This document shows, piece after piece, positions 20,779 to 32,888 of a DNA stretch of 64,000 nucleotides (positions within the stretch are counted from its first letter, which is position 1; every line of letters begins with the position of its first letter). The notes under the pieces were generated by a model. That model worked only from the letters and a program-made list of their open reading frames with translations, did no database searches and was not told where the DNA came from. The stretch is from Clarireedia homoeocarpa (Eukaryota > Ascomycota > Leotiomycetes > Helotiales > Rutstroemiaceae): positions 62,001-126,000 of the forward strand of contig LNKV01000037.1 in the NCBI GenBank assembly GCA_001465935.1, written 5' to 3'. Both the position numbers and the translations under genes were made by a program.

Positions 20779-22991
20779 GTATGCTTGTGCTTGTGCTTTG
20801 TATCTGGGGGCTTTTTAAGGTTGTTTGGGGTCAACACCTAATAGAATACGGTACACAGGACGAAGTACGGTGCTAATTTAGATCCCAACATGGAGATTCA
20901 GGAGCATAGGAGGAATTCCAAATGAGTCCGAACATCGGTGGACGTGTTGTTTGAAAGTCGCAATACCAGACCGGATGTATTGGTACAGCCAGAGCAGACA
21001 AATCTAGAGAAACGTCAGGTGAATGGATGGTCCAGACTGTACTGTACCTTTCTTATCTCCCGAAACCTGGGAGACCGTGCTATCGTATTCTGGCGAGTTT
21101 CATGCAGGCTGCTTACCCTTCGAGGGAAACGCAGTGCGGGCGTTGGTTTGGGTGTGGGTTTGGGTGGAGGTTGTGTTGGTTGTTTGGTGTGGAGAAGAAT
21201 GATAGGAAAGCCTACGCGGACCCTTTTCTCTTGACGCGCTTGGGCTTCACCAGGTTGGGACCTGTCAAAGAGGATTGGGTCTCGGATCTTGGATGTTTGC
21301 TTAAGCTTGCGCTCGTCTCTTTCAGGAACGTCCGGATGTTTCACGCGTGCGAGTTTTCTTGGGGCAAATATTCAATCGAAACGAAAATGGGAGGGGGAGA
21401 GGGGTAGCGTGCTTACAAGTCGTATACTCCGTAGTCGTGTACTCCGTAGTCGTGTGTCGTGATCCTACGTGCACCACCCTTGGGCGGCTGTGGGATGCGA
21501 ATTAGCAACAATGAAATGAACCCATCTAAAAGATCTGTCGGGCGAAAGAAACAATCTGTCGGCAATCTAGTAAGCACCCTTCTTTGTTCTTCTCCCTGTC
21601 GGCTTTCACTCGCCGGTTACTTTTTCACATTGCCAGGCTTGCCAATGATATCTTCAAGGATTTCGCGATTCATGAACTGGCCCCCTTTCCCAGGAAACCC
21701 GCCAAAAGACCCAAGGACCACCTCTTGGCGATTAGATGGAAACTGTTGGCTGATCGGCAATGCCTCTCCTTGGCCCTGATTACCTAGTAGCCTTGCATAT
21801 ATTCGTTTTGTTAACTTAAGTTATGAGAAAAGATCCGAAAGATTTCTTCGCTTAACTACTCCCGTCAAAATAAAGTGGTTTTCCTGGTGAGCTTAGCAGC
21901 CTTTATCCTTTAATTGGTCAAACTCCTTCAGGAACGAGAGCAACCTCAAACACTCCATTACCAACTTTAATTCTCACCACCCCTTCCTTCGATTCTTACT
22001 GGCTACACCTTCTCACCCTGCTTCTATATCATGTTTCTTATTCCTTAAGTTAAACTCCTTTACAAAATACTCCAGACCGAATCATGTGTAAAAGGCCCAT
22101 ATGTGATGGAGCGGAGATAAATGTTTGGACTGCGGATCAGAGGGCATATCCTCGCTACGAGACTGGCCCAAATAATAGCCTGTTCCATATACAACGCTTT
22201 GCCACGGCCAGTCAGATACGAGAGATCCTGTTGTTTCCAACTGACGATCCACTCGCAGCAAATCCCACTCCTTCACTTCGGACGATTTCTTTCTTCCACA
22301 TTGCCCCTCCTCACACCATCGCTTTTTTCTATTCAGGGCTTACATGGATAAACCGTCAGCTAGACCTCAAAGCTCATCCCTAGACCATGTTCTTTGCAGG
22401 GCACTGACTGACCCTAGAACTGCCTTGGGCCCCTCTCCAAGGCTCTTGCTACTTGGTGGTTTGGGAAAAACTCTTTTAAATGTGAAAGAAACCCCCTCTA
22501 GTCTGTTGCTTAATATATCTTCTCTTGTTCTCCTCGATATATTCAGAAGAAGTCTCTTTCTCCCTTTATCAATTTCGAAGTTATTCTAAATCACCGTCAC
22601 TCCTTACGCGGTGAACTTGTTTCTATTCTGGTACATCTTGCTACCTTTGTTATCTTTGACACCTTTTGATAGCGTGTAAGGCTCAGCAGTTTACCTTTAT
22701 TCACTCTATCTTCTATCACCTTATTGTCAACCACAATTCTGAATCGACATTGTCTTTGTTGTTCATACTTAGACAAAGCCGGAACAATTACATTTAAACT
22801 CAAGTACTTCGATAAATTGCTGGACAACTATCTGACTCGAGTTCTACTTTGCCATTCCTTACGAATTAGACTTTCAGAGATACCAGTTCGATACATTCAT
22901 TCAGTATCCTGCAAAATACGCGTTTAAAAGACTATCATTGAAGATATTACAGAAGCAAATCAGACAACATACAACCAAAACACACGCCAAC
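20779..22991. other. Intergenic and upstream region of the GH16 gene
   Basis: No gene recognised. Pyrimidine-rich stretches at 22400-22900 probably form the promoter and leader of the secreted glucanase gene. Confidence 0.5.
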
Positions 22992-24008
22992 ATGCCTTCC
23001 ACTCAAATTTTCACTCGCGTTGGTGCTGCGCTGGTCCTAGCCGCTAGCAGCGTGAATGCAGTCTCTTACACTCTTGCCGACTCATACGATCACACCAACT
23101 TCTTCACGGAATTCAACTTCTTCTCCGGATCTGATCCAACCAACGGTCTCGTCGCCTACCAAAGTGCCGCTGCTGCAAACTCGTCCGCTCTTGCTGGTTA
23201 TACAAACAACGCTGGTCAAACGGCTGTCTATTTAGGAGTTGATCACACCACCAGTCTTACAGGCAGTGCGGGCCGCTCATCTACTCGTGTCAGCTCCAAC
23301 AAAGCCTACACCCATGGTTTGTTCATCGCTGATATCGCTCACATGCCCGAAGGATGTGGAACCTGGCCTGCCTTGTGGAGTTTCGGTCCAAACTGGCCTT
23401 CCAGTGGAGAGATCGATGTGATTGAGGGAGTCAACGCACAAACTGCCAACCAAATGACTCTTCACACCTCTGCTGGTTGCACAATGAGCAACCCTGGAGT
23501 TGCTAGTGGTACGACTCTAGTCGGTGGGAACTGTAACGCGGGAAACGGAAACACCGGCTGTGGACAAACGACTACCAACACTCAGAACTACGGTGCAGGC
23601 TTCAACGCAATCGGTGGAGGTGTATATGCATGGAACTGGGACTCAGATAACATCAACATCTGGTTCTTCCCACGCTCAAGCATTCCTAACGACATCACAT
23701 CAGGCAGTCCCAACCCAAGTTCATGGGGTAAACCAATAGCAGCGTTCTCTGGCAGTGGTGGATGCAACATTGACTCTCACTTCATGAACCACAACATTAT
23801 CCTCGACACTACCTTCTGTGGTGACTGGGCTGGACAAGTCTGGTCTAGTGGATCTTGTGCTAAAAGCACCGGTGCTTCAACCTGCAATGCCTATGTTGCT
23901 GCCAACCCTAAAGCATTCGAGAATGCTTACTGGATCGTCAACTCTATCAAGGTCTTCAAGTCAGGATCTGCCAAGAGAGACGTCGTTCCTCAGCCATTCA
24001 TGGCATAA
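22992..24008 (+). CDS. Secreted GH16 endo-beta-glucanase, 338 aa
   Basis: Extracellular glycoside hydrolase of family 16, expected to cleave beta-1,3(4)-glucans in plant or fungal walls. A single exon. The start at 22992 gives a textbook signal peptide (GAALVLAASSVNA, cleavage near residue 20-22); an in-frame ATG at 22938 would put 18 charged residues ahead of it and is less likely. The GH16 catalytic motif GEIDVIEG spans residues 139-146 with the nucleophile E140, D142 and acid/base E145. Upstream is the substrate-cleft TRVSSNKAYTHGLFIADIAHMPEGCGTWPALWSFGPNWP. Several cysteines (GCTM, GNC, GCG, GCN, FCG, SCA, TCN) suggest disulphides. There is no GPI signal or carbohydrate-binding module; the C terminus ends KRDVVPQPFMA. 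It resembles the fungal mixed-linked glucanase subgroup. Intact. Confidence 0.94.
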   Translation: MPSTQIFTRVGAALVLAASSVNAVSYTLADSYDHTNFFTEFNFFSGSDPTNGLVAYQSAAAANSSALAGYTNNAGQTAVYLGVDHTTSLTGSAGRSSTRVSSNKAYTHGLFIADIAHMPEGCGTWPALWSFGPNWPSSGEIDVIEGVNAQTANQMTLHTSAGCTMSNPGVASGTTLVGGNCNAGNGNTGCGQTTTNTQNYGAGFNAIGGGVYAWNWDSDNINIWFFPRSSIPNDITSGSPNPSSWGKPIAAFSGSGGCNIDSHFMNHNIILDTTFCGDWAGQVWSSGSCAKSTGASTCNAYVAANPKAFENAYWIVNSIKVFKSGSAKRDVVPQPFMA

Positions 24009-25154
24009 ATGGCAACTTCGCTTCAAACATTCAGTTATATATACCACTTTTTTCCTTTTTTCACCTTTGATACTTTACACTTGACTTCATTTCTTGTAAC
24101 ATAGACTTTTGCAAAATGTACTTCAAGACTTGCGTTGAATTCTTAGGGCGTCAGAACAAGGAAATACCACAATTTTCATTTGCAGAAAGCTTCGGATCAA
24201 GTTCACATTCGGGAGCGCATGGGGCGTCGGGTCGTCCAAAATATCCATGACTGTGAGATAGCATGAGGAGGAAGGGCTTTCTTTTACATATCCTGCGTGT
24301 TTAGAACAACATCTATGAAAAAATGATTTCTCACGTCGTCTGTCTGCATCTCGCTATGATACCTGTGAATGTGATGTTGTGTTTATTACTTGTCTACATA
24401 CATACGTACGTACCTAGGCTTGCTTAATGTCCATTCATTACAACTAATATCAATGCATTTTTCGGCGGGGTGAGGTTAGCCGGAATGTTGCGAGTAATTT
24501 CACCTGCGTATACCCACTCTGGTGGGATGTTGTAGGGAGAAAAACCCTTTACATTAGTTCTAGAAGCTCTCACATCACAGTTCATCGATGCTGAGCGCCA
24601 CCTTTAGATGGCATGTATAAAAACAAAGCTTACTCTTCAGTTATATAAACCCACGGTAAAGCAGCAGATGTTCGGTTCCAAGAAGTCTTCCTACCATCTA
24701 CTAACTTTTGCTCCCACCAAATCAAATATTGTTGTATATCTCAAGAATATCGGTCTCGTAACTCAGATCTAAGTAAATTGTCTTTTATAGATCTTGATCT
24801 AATAACTGTGATCTACGAGAGTCAGTCACGAAATCTTACAAAGGTTCTACTGTGACTGGTCTAGCCACTGAGCCTAAGGTCCCTTGGTCACTTCGTAACA
24901 TATCTATTCTCTCCCTCTCTTTTCAAAAGTAACCCCATCTGCCTTCACCTCACTTCACCATCCATCAATCAGCCCCTCCAAGAAACCTCTACCCATCTTT
25001 TGGGTCCCCCTCTCTGCGAAGGTCCCACTAGCCCTGCCGGACCCCCGTCGTAACATCAACCGTCCCCGTACTCCAAAACATAAGCAGTTAGTTCCTTAGT
25101 TGCACATAAAGCCTTCAACCTAGCCTTACCAAAAACCTATGAGTCACTTTCAGC
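24009..25154. other. Intergenic; a TATA-like box at about 24640
   Basis: No gene recognised. TTATATAAA near 24640 is a plausible TATA box, with the next ATG opening only a 34-codon frame. The following 500 bp is pyrimidine-rich and could be a leader for the secreted-type gene at 25155. Confidence 0.4.
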
Positions 25155-26001
25155 ATGAGGATTCTTCATTTTTTGTCTATCCTTTGGTTGGCAACAGCAG
25201 AGGGGTCGGATGATCTCAAAAGCAGCGACAAGTACTCCAACCACGCAGCAACCCTCCTGATTGCACCGAGAAGAATTGCTTAGGAATCAACAAACAAGCA
25301 TGTACAGCACCAAAGTGGAATAATTGTGGCTGCGAAGCTGTTGCAGATGATGAGCGTATTGAAGTAGACGACGACGATAGCACCGGATCAACTGATATAT
25401 CTTATATATCATCCGTTGCCGCATATGTTTTTACTACAATATGGCATGCTGATTACTCAAGCATTCCAGGATGGCCTGTAGCATCAACAGATTGTTCATT
25501 TGTTACCACGGCTTTCACTTCTCTCGCCTCTAATGTCAAGATCGACCTAACTCAATGCTGGTGCACATGCGGGTCGTCAATGTACGGCATGACTTGGGGA
25601 TCTTCAGGGACAGCCACGTCGTCATGGCGCTTAACTGGTCGTTATGACTTTGCACCAACCGGTTGGTCGAGGATATCGACTTTTACGGGACCAGATTACC
25701 AGGTGGCGGCAATCTTTGGAAGTTACTGCAGAGGAGTCTCAACATCCCAACCACAACTTCACCATCACCATCAACCCCAACCACAACTTCACCCTCTATC
25801 ACCACTCCACCTGCCCCACTACTAACCGCCACGATGAAGAAACATTGTGATCCTTTTTGGTAAGACAGTCCATTATTTTAATATTCACTTCTTCTTGTCT
25901 TTTACTTTCCGGGAGGCGCGTGATCCCTTGGAATTAGTAAGAACGAAGCAAATATTAATACGTTCCGCAGGTGTGGCACCCCCTTCGGCGGTCCATGTCC
26001 A
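25155..26001 (+). pseudogene. Cysteine-rich secreted protein gene, apparently frame-broken
   Basis: ATG at 25155 opens a signal-peptide-like start (MRILHFLSILWLATAEG). The cysteine-rich body is in a different frame. It reads PPDCTEKNCLGINKQACTAP, then WNNCGCEA, an acidic run, SSVAAYVFTTIWHADYS, CSFVTTAFTSL, QCWCTCGSSMYG and FGSYCRG. A second frame change near 25730 leads into a Ser/Thr/Pro linker (IPTTTSPSPSTPTTTSPS) and KKHCDPFW. A likely 111-nt intron (25860-25970) then brings in CGTPFGGPCP and a stop. Either two frameshifts have killed the gene or short introns that I cannot place restore it. No family recognised. The composition (cysteine clusters, O-glycosylation-type linker) is that of a secreted wall or effector protein. 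Confidence 0.45.
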
Positions 26002-26448
26002 TAGTCTGCAATGCCGACTTGGTATGATTGATGCTAGTAGCAAGTTTAGGTATGCGAACTCGACTAAGAATTTCAATGCAATCTAAACGTTATGTTTCCT
26101 TCTGGTACCTTGGTAATGCTCTTACAATTCTCTACCGATCAAAGCCATCACAATCGTTTAGATGTTGTTAGAAAAAGAATGCCAAGCTTTCCCCTTTGAC
26201 GCAAATGCCTGATCCAAGCGTCTATACGCAGCTCAGGCCAAATTTTTAGGCGTTCGGCATTGGAATGATCGTCATAACAATCAGCCTCACATCTGGAGCT
26301 TAACCCGGACATAAAAATAAATTGTTTTCCTGCGCGTGTAAAGAGGCTGCAAAACCCGCCACGAAAATCCCCATCGCATTGGCACCTCAACCCCATATCT
26401 ATTCCTCCGACCTGCTCTGCCTGTCATCTTACGCTTATCTTCCAGAAA

Positions 26449-28178
26449 ATGCATCCTTCAAGACAGGCGTACGTGGAAGAGGCCCCTCCTGATGTAAGTG
26501 CTCGTCTAGTATAGTGGTCTCCATGGTTGCGCGGCCCGCCAAGTGCAAGCTGTACGAATTGTAGAAGCTCTAGCTAACTGATTATTTCTTGCTCCGTGTA
26601 GCAGGATACAGGTATAGATCTTGCAGATGTCCGTAAGTATCTCCCCTCACCACAGCACGGCGAATTCAAATATCCAATGCTTACATTCTTCTCTCCCTAG
26701 CTCTCGACCATGACTATGAAATGCCCTCCGCAGCCTCTGGCATTGCGCCTGAACGCGCATCCGCCATCCTCTCCCAATTCGACCGCAAGCGCCGCTCCGC
26801 CGCCATAGCAGTACCCACAGACGACGGGCGCGTGCGAGCGCGCCTGCGCGAGCTCGGTGAACCTATTACGCTATTTGGTGAAGATGCAGCGGACCGACGA
26901 GATCGCTTACGTTCGCTTCTAACGATCGAGGCTGAGATGCGCGATGTGGAGGACGGCGAGGGGGATATCGAGATGGGGGAAGCAGGGGGGGAAGCTAAAG
27001 AAGGAGACGAAGCCGAGGAGGAATTCTACACGCGAGGCAGCAGTGAGTTGCTGGAGGCGCGGGTGGATATTGCCAAGTTCTCGCTACCCAGGGCGAAACG
27101 GAGAGTGGAGATACAAAAGGTTGAGAGCGGGGTGCCGTTGCGGACGCATATTAAGTTTCGGCAAGGGGTTAAAGAGCGGTTACGGGATTTTGAGTTGCAG
27201 GGCTCGCAGACGGCGGGTGAGAGACCGGTTAGTATTGTGCGGATGAGTCCAAATGGAGAGATGGTTGCGGCGGGGAATTGGGGAGGGGGGATTAAGATGC
27301 TGGGGGTGCCGGATTTGGAGGTTAAGAGGACGTTGAGGGGCCATACAGATAGAGTTGGGGGGATATCGTGGAGGCCGGGGGCGACGGTTGAGGGGAGTGG
27401 GGTGGAGGGGAATGAGGTCAATCTGGCTAGTGGAGGGGCGGAGGGGAAAGTACATTTGTGGAGTTTGGAGCAAGATATGCCTGTTTCAACGCTGCAGGGC
27501 CATAATCAGAGGGTTTGTCGGGTGGAGTTTCATCCGAGCGGGAAATACGTTGCATCTGCTTCAGAAGATACCACGTGGAGGTTATGGGATATCAGTACGA
27601 CTACGGAATTACTACTGCAAGAGGGACACTCTAGAGGTGTTTTCGCACTGGCCTTTAATACGGATGGGTCGTTACTTGCGAGCGCGGGTATGGATAGTAT
27701 CGGACGTATCTGGGATTTACGGACGGGACGAACGGTCATGATTCTAGATGGCCACATCAGACCAATTTATGCACTCGACTGGTCTATCGATGGACACCGA
27801 GTCCTCAGCGGTAGTGGTGACGGCTGGGTAAAATGCTGGGATGTACGAAAAGTTTCCTCGTCGGGCGGAGTCGGTGCCCATCGCAGCGTCGTTTCCGATC
27901 TACGCTGGTTCAAAGGCGAAGATCGAGATCAGATGCCAGAAGTGGATGAGAAGGGAATGGCAAAACCGAGAAAATCAGGGACGTTCTTCGTGAGCAGTGG
28001 CTTTGATAAAGATATTAATATCTTCTCGGCGGACGATTGGGCGCTGGTGCAGAGCTTAAGTGGACATACGGGGAATGTGCATAGTGTGGATGTGGATGCA
28101 AAGGGGAAGTGGATTGTTAGTGGGGGTTATGATCGGACGGTTAAGTTGTGGGGAAGGAACAATGGAGAGGGGATATAA
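26449..28178 (+). CDS. PRP4: U4/U6 snRNP WD40 protein PRP4, 517 aa
   Basis: Spliceosome component: WD40 protein of the U4/U6 (and tri-) snRNP, acting in the nucleus with PRP3. Three exons: 26449-26493, 26602-26632 (or 26605-26632) and 26701-28178; the larger choice totals 518 codons. The N terminus MHPSRQAYVEEAPP and the PRP4-like splicing-factor motif follow the fungal family (ASAILSQFDRKRRSAAIAVPTDD, then VRARLRELGEPITLFGEDAADRRDRLR). An acidic linker comes next, then seven WD40 blades from about residue 195 to the end (repeat ends such as GGIKML, VHLWSL, TWRLWD, GRIWDL, VKCWD, INIFS, VKLWG). Exon 2 has a TAGCAG acceptor, so two proteins differing by one glutamine are possible. Base composition becomes strikingly G-rich in the first half of exon 3. 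Intact. Confidence 0.95.
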
Positions 28179-29712
28179 AAAGGTGGTGTCTGAGGGCAGA
28201 TGCATGTTGAAGATAAGTCAACCGCTCGCTGCGATCTATGCAATGGATGAGCATGTATGTATAAGAAGTGGTAAAATCGGTTAGCGTTTGGTTCGATTGA
28301 ATACCCAGTGTGTATCAGGAAAGAAAAACAAGTTAAGACTCAAAAGTCTTCAATAAGAAACGAAGACACGATTCTCAAACTCATCTGATGCGCGGGAGAG
28401 GCCAACGGCGCGTAATCTAAACGAGTCACTTGATACGACCCTGCAAGAAGGATTAGAAGTATCAAAGTGGCACATCCAGGGGTACCACGTTGGAGACCCG
28501 AAGCCTCGATGCGGGAAAGAAAGTGTTTGACTCGTCCACGTCTATCTACAGCGTGCAATTGATAAGTAAATCGCGGGAAGTTCGGTTTGATAACATGCCA
28601 CTATTCGCTTTCACTTCCATAGAAACACGTTTGAAGTCCGCAATATGCAGGGTGTTGCGGGGTGGAGACATGACATATGCAGGGAGGTACGATGAGATGA
28701 GATACTGGGGAATGATAGGGATGTGCTTCCGGAGGATTTGAATTGGAATAGGATGGAGTTGATTACATGTGTTATTTTTAAGAATAATGAGTTTTATGTA
28801 TGGAGTTGATTGCGATTCTTTTGGGATTGGGTTAGGAATCCAATACGACCGAGGAAGAAAATGAATGATTGAATGGTTTCATTTCATGTATTCCATTTGT
28901 CGTGTCAGATGGCTGGAAAATTAGTTCTACTTGGTAGGTGCTCTTGAAGGGGCTCAGTCGCCTAAGTCGTCCTTCGTATCACCTTATCATTTCAAACGAA
29001 CACCCTCACGAAATTTACCAAACTATGCCCACCGTATCATACATACCACATCATATCACATCACCGTTGCAAGGCGCGCAGCAGTGCAAGTGCAGTACCT
29101 CAAACACGATCCTGCGACTGAGTTCCGAATCCTGTGCTCGTGTGGTGGCGTGGGTGCGGCGCTGCTACGAAGCCAAAAAGGATAACCTCTTTCGTTTACT
29201 GCTACTGTAAGATTACGGTATGTCAATTGTGGATTGCTAAGTTCTGCTAGGAGGTATAGGTGAAAGGGTTTGTTGTTTACATGGAATGGAGGGCGAGGGA
29301 AGAAATATGCATGCTATACTGACCGTTTGGAGGGGGTTTTCGGGGGTGGATGTACAGGGTTTTGTGAGGTAGTTGCGGGATGGATGCGATGGGGTGGGAT
29401 TCATATGATTGAGGTGAGTGAGGGTATGCGTGGAGGAGGAGAAGTAGGGTTTTTGTGTAGCGCTTTGTATGGAAAGGGTGTATATGCAAGTTAAGTAGGG
29501 TTTTCGTTATTGTGTTATTTCAGAGACATTCGAACAATCTTTCCGATTTTCTTCTTCTGTGTTTGTTTTATAGTTTTGCTTTTTCTTATTATTTTTGCTG
29601 TTGTTATCTGGTGTTCAAGCGTTTTACACAAAGTGACCCATTCATTCTATCCATTCTGTCCATTCATCTACTATCATCTACCTGGCCGAGCAAAGGTCAA
29701 TTCACATGCATA
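28179..29712. other. Intergenic; no gene seen
   Basis: No open frame with recognisable content. The last 200 bp (T-rich from 29510) is probably the promoter and 5' UTR of the permease gene. Confidence 0.5.
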
Positions 29713-31881
29713 ATGAAGAGAGCAGAATCACCCGAGAGCATGGAAATGGAAGCCTATTCCGGCCTCGAAGTAGTCGATGATCTTGACAAGCGACAAACGC
29801 AATACATGGAGCAAGGACTCGAAGTAGTCGGATGTCAAGAGTACGACGACGAGCACGAGAAATTAACAAATGGGATTGGTGGCGCGGTGTATAATGCGGA
29901 TTTCAGGAGCGAGTTGAAGAGAGATCTAAAGACAAGACAGTTGGCTATGATTGCACTAGGCGGTGCACTAGGGACGGGGTTGATTGTTAATACGTGAGTT
30001 GGGCTGCAAAGGGGAAGAGCATGGGATGGGCAAGGAGAATAGGTATTGATTGATATGTGTAGTGGTCCTACGTTGGCGAGAGTCGGTCCGGGTTCGATGT
30101 TGTTCGGTTATGCGATTGTGGGGGTGTTGTGTTATGCGGTAATGACAGCTATGGGTGAGATGGCCGCGTGGCTGCCGTTGCCGTCGGGGTTTACTGGTTT
30201 TGCAAATCGCTTTGTCGATCCTGCGCTGGGATTTGCTCTGTAAGTTGTTGTGGCTTTCTTGTGTTACTTCGTACTACAGTCCGTCCGTTCACATCAAACA
30301 TCTTATGAGTGTAACTCAAGATGATTCTCCGCCGTTTTAGAACTCCCATAGTAAATATCACTAACACACATCTTCTAGTGGCTGGAATTATTGGTTCAAG
30401 GTCAGATTCAGTCAATCCATTCCCGTTCCGCCTACTCACCAACCCTTAGTACATAATCACAACACCCAACAACCTAATAGCATCCGCACTCGTAATCCAA
30501 TTCTGGTTCAGTCAAATCGAATATGAAGGGCCCGCATCAAACGCTGCTATCTATGTCACAATCATTCTCATAACCATCATTGCCATCAACTATTTCGGTG
30601 TGGGCATATTTGGAGAATTCGAGTTCGCACTTTCTAGTTTGAAGGTCATGATTATGATTGGTCTTATCTTCATGACTTTGATCTTGGCGGCAGGTGGTGG
30701 AGGAGATGGTGATCCAAAGGGGTTCAGATATTGGAGCCATCCCGGGGCTTTTGCAGAGTATATTGAAGGTTGGTGATTACGATTTTTCTGGCTCGCAAAG
30801 GACCTTGCACATCTGCTGCGGTTCCGGTTCGCATGAATTTTCAGTCGGATTATGAAACCGGAAGAAGCTAATTCTATCTACAGTAGGTAGCAAGGGCAGA
30901 TTTCTTGCATTTTGGAGTGTCATGAGTAGTGCAGTATTCTCCTTTCTGGGAGCAGAACTCGTCGGTGTTACAGTAGGAGAGGCACAAAACCCCCGCAGAG
31001 CGATTCCACGTGCGGTCAGACTCACCTTTTACCGCATTTTAATCTTCTATCTCGTTCTGATCCTCCTACTTGGAATGAACGTGCCATACAACAGCCGGCT
31101 TCTTCTCACTGCGAACAACATTGGCAACAAAGCAGTTAACGCGGAAGCCTCTCCCTTCGTCGTTGCCGCGCATATCGCACGAGTTCAAGCTCTTCCATCT
31201 CTAATCAACGCTTGTATCCTTGTATTCACCTTTTCCGCCGCCAATTCCGATCTCTATATTGCAACACGTACCCTCTATGCCCTCTCCGTCGAACACAATG
31301 CCCCTCGGATCTTCTCCTACACCAACGATCGTGGTGTCCCCATCTACGCTCTCGCCCTTTCTAGCTCCCTCTGCACAATCGCCTTCATCAGTGTCCATAT
31401 CGGCGCCTTCGCCACCTTCCAATACTTCATCTCCCTCGTCACCATCTTCGGCATCCTAACCTGGATCAGCATCCTCGTCTCCCACATATTCTTCATCCGT
31501 GCTCGTCAAGCGCAGAATGTTCCCGACACTGCGCTCGTGTACGTTTCACCATTCGGGCTGCGTGGCTCAATCGCCGCGCTGGTCTTTTGTTGCGTTATTA
31601 CCTTGTTCAATGGATTTACTGACTTTGCGGGCGAATTCGATTGGAGAAATTTCTTGGTTCATTATGTTGGGATACCGTTGTATTTGGCGATGATTTTTGG
31701 TTATAAGTGGGTGAGGGGGAGCGAGAGGGTTAAGGCGAGGAGGGCGGATTTGTTTGGTGGGAAGGAGGCGATTGATAGGGATGAGGAGGAGTTTTTGGCG
31801 AGTGAGAAGGCGAGGAGGGGTGGGTCGGAAGAGACTCGAGCAGAGAGGTGGTACATGCTTACTCTGGGGAATTTGTTCTGA
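29713..31881 (+). CDS. Amino-acid permease (APC superfamily, yeast AAT type), 597 aa
   Basis: Proton-coupled amino-acid uptake carrier of the plasma membrane with about 12 membrane helices. Exons 29713-29993, 30063-30239, 30379-30400, 30450-30768 and 30887-31881; phases close at 598 codons. Start at 29713: the acidic cytosolic N terminus (MKRAESPESMEMEAYSG) leads into the family motif LKRDLKTRQLAMIALGGALGTGLIVNTG. Next are GPGSMLFGYAIVG (helix 1-2), ALGWNYWFKYIITTPNNL spanning the 22-nt exon 3, FLGAELVGVTVGEAQNPRRAIP (conserved core), TLYALSVEHNAP...YTNDRGVP and FFIRARQAQ. The acceptor of exon 5 is a NAGNAG (CAGTAG), allowing one extra valine. The 3' end is lysine/arginine/glutamate-rich, a usual site for ubiquitin-type control. 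Substrate specificity (general, dicarboxylic or other) cannot be told. Confidence 0.93.
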
Positions 31882-32343
31882 TGAGATTCTTTTTTATTGT
31901 GATATTTTGTTAATGTCGGTCTGGGATAAGCAAGCGTATGGCGTTTGGGGTTATTATGGGTTCTTTTTTAAATGAGTTCGATAAGATCGACATGAAAGTA
32001 ATGATACTACAATCACCTTTTCTCCTGTTTCCTTCAAATACAGCAGAATCAAAGTGAATGTGCGCGCTTCATTTTCCATCGCCAATTCCCTCAAAGAATC
32101 TCTCTGATCAGCTTCACTTATTTTAACTGGACAACAAGTCCATTGTGACGTCTTCGATTGTCCAAATTTTATCCAGAACAACGCGGAATATTAGTTTAAA
32201 CACTTCCGGAACAATCATCACTTCGAAGCCCAGAGCTTGCCTTCCCTGCGCCTTCCCGAGCTCAAATGCTCTAATTCCATCGAAACAGCACTTCGACCCA
32301 ACCTTCAACTCATTATCGTCAAGAATGCCTACTCTCTCCATCC

Positions 32344-32888
32344 ATGTTCCCCTATCCACTACATCCTCCTCCACCACTAAACACCTCCCTCACTCCCGAC
32401 CCCGCTCCTCATGTACCCTTAACTTTAGGACCCGCCTTCATCGTCATCATAGCTCTCATCTGCACTGTGATGATTTCAGCTGGCGTATGGGCGGTAGCCT
32501 TACATATCCAGAATTGCGTAGGTCGTCGAAAAGCAAAGGAGCAGCTCAATGAAGCAGATGAAAAGGGCAGTGTTTGGTGGAAGGAAAGCAATCTGACGAC
32601 TGTGAAAAAGGGAGCTGTTGACAATACAGAGAGTGCAAGTATGGAGGTGAGCACGGAGGAACAAGATTACAAGAATCTGATGTGGAGAAGTACAGATTCA
32701 CGCAGAAATGGCAAAAGCGGGTCATGCCTGTTGAACATGTTGTAGGGTTAGGAAATAGCATCATGGACCCAGTATCGGCGACCAAGGTGATGAGTTTAGG
32801 ACAGGTTGGAGATCACACGGGTGATCTTGGTGTCGGGGACGTAGAACCCGGGAGAAGAGCCGATGAGAGAGAATGGAAAGAACAATGA
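32344..32888 (+). CDS. Hypothetical single-span membrane protein, about 166 aa
   Basis: Candidate gene with two exons, 32344-32646 and 32691-32888, joined across a 44-nt intron (donor GTGAGC, CTGAT branch site, AAG acceptor) that keeps phase 0. The N-terminal part is Pro/Ser/Thr-rich, then one strong membrane span (FIVIIALICTVMISAGVWAV, residues about 32-52). A basic and acidic cytosolic tail (GRRKAKEQLNEADEKG) follows and ends in DEREWKEQ. Without the intron the frame ends at 32745 (133 aa). No signal peptide and no family recognised; the start codon is uncertain. Might be a lineage-specific protein or a chance frame. Confidence 0.35.
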
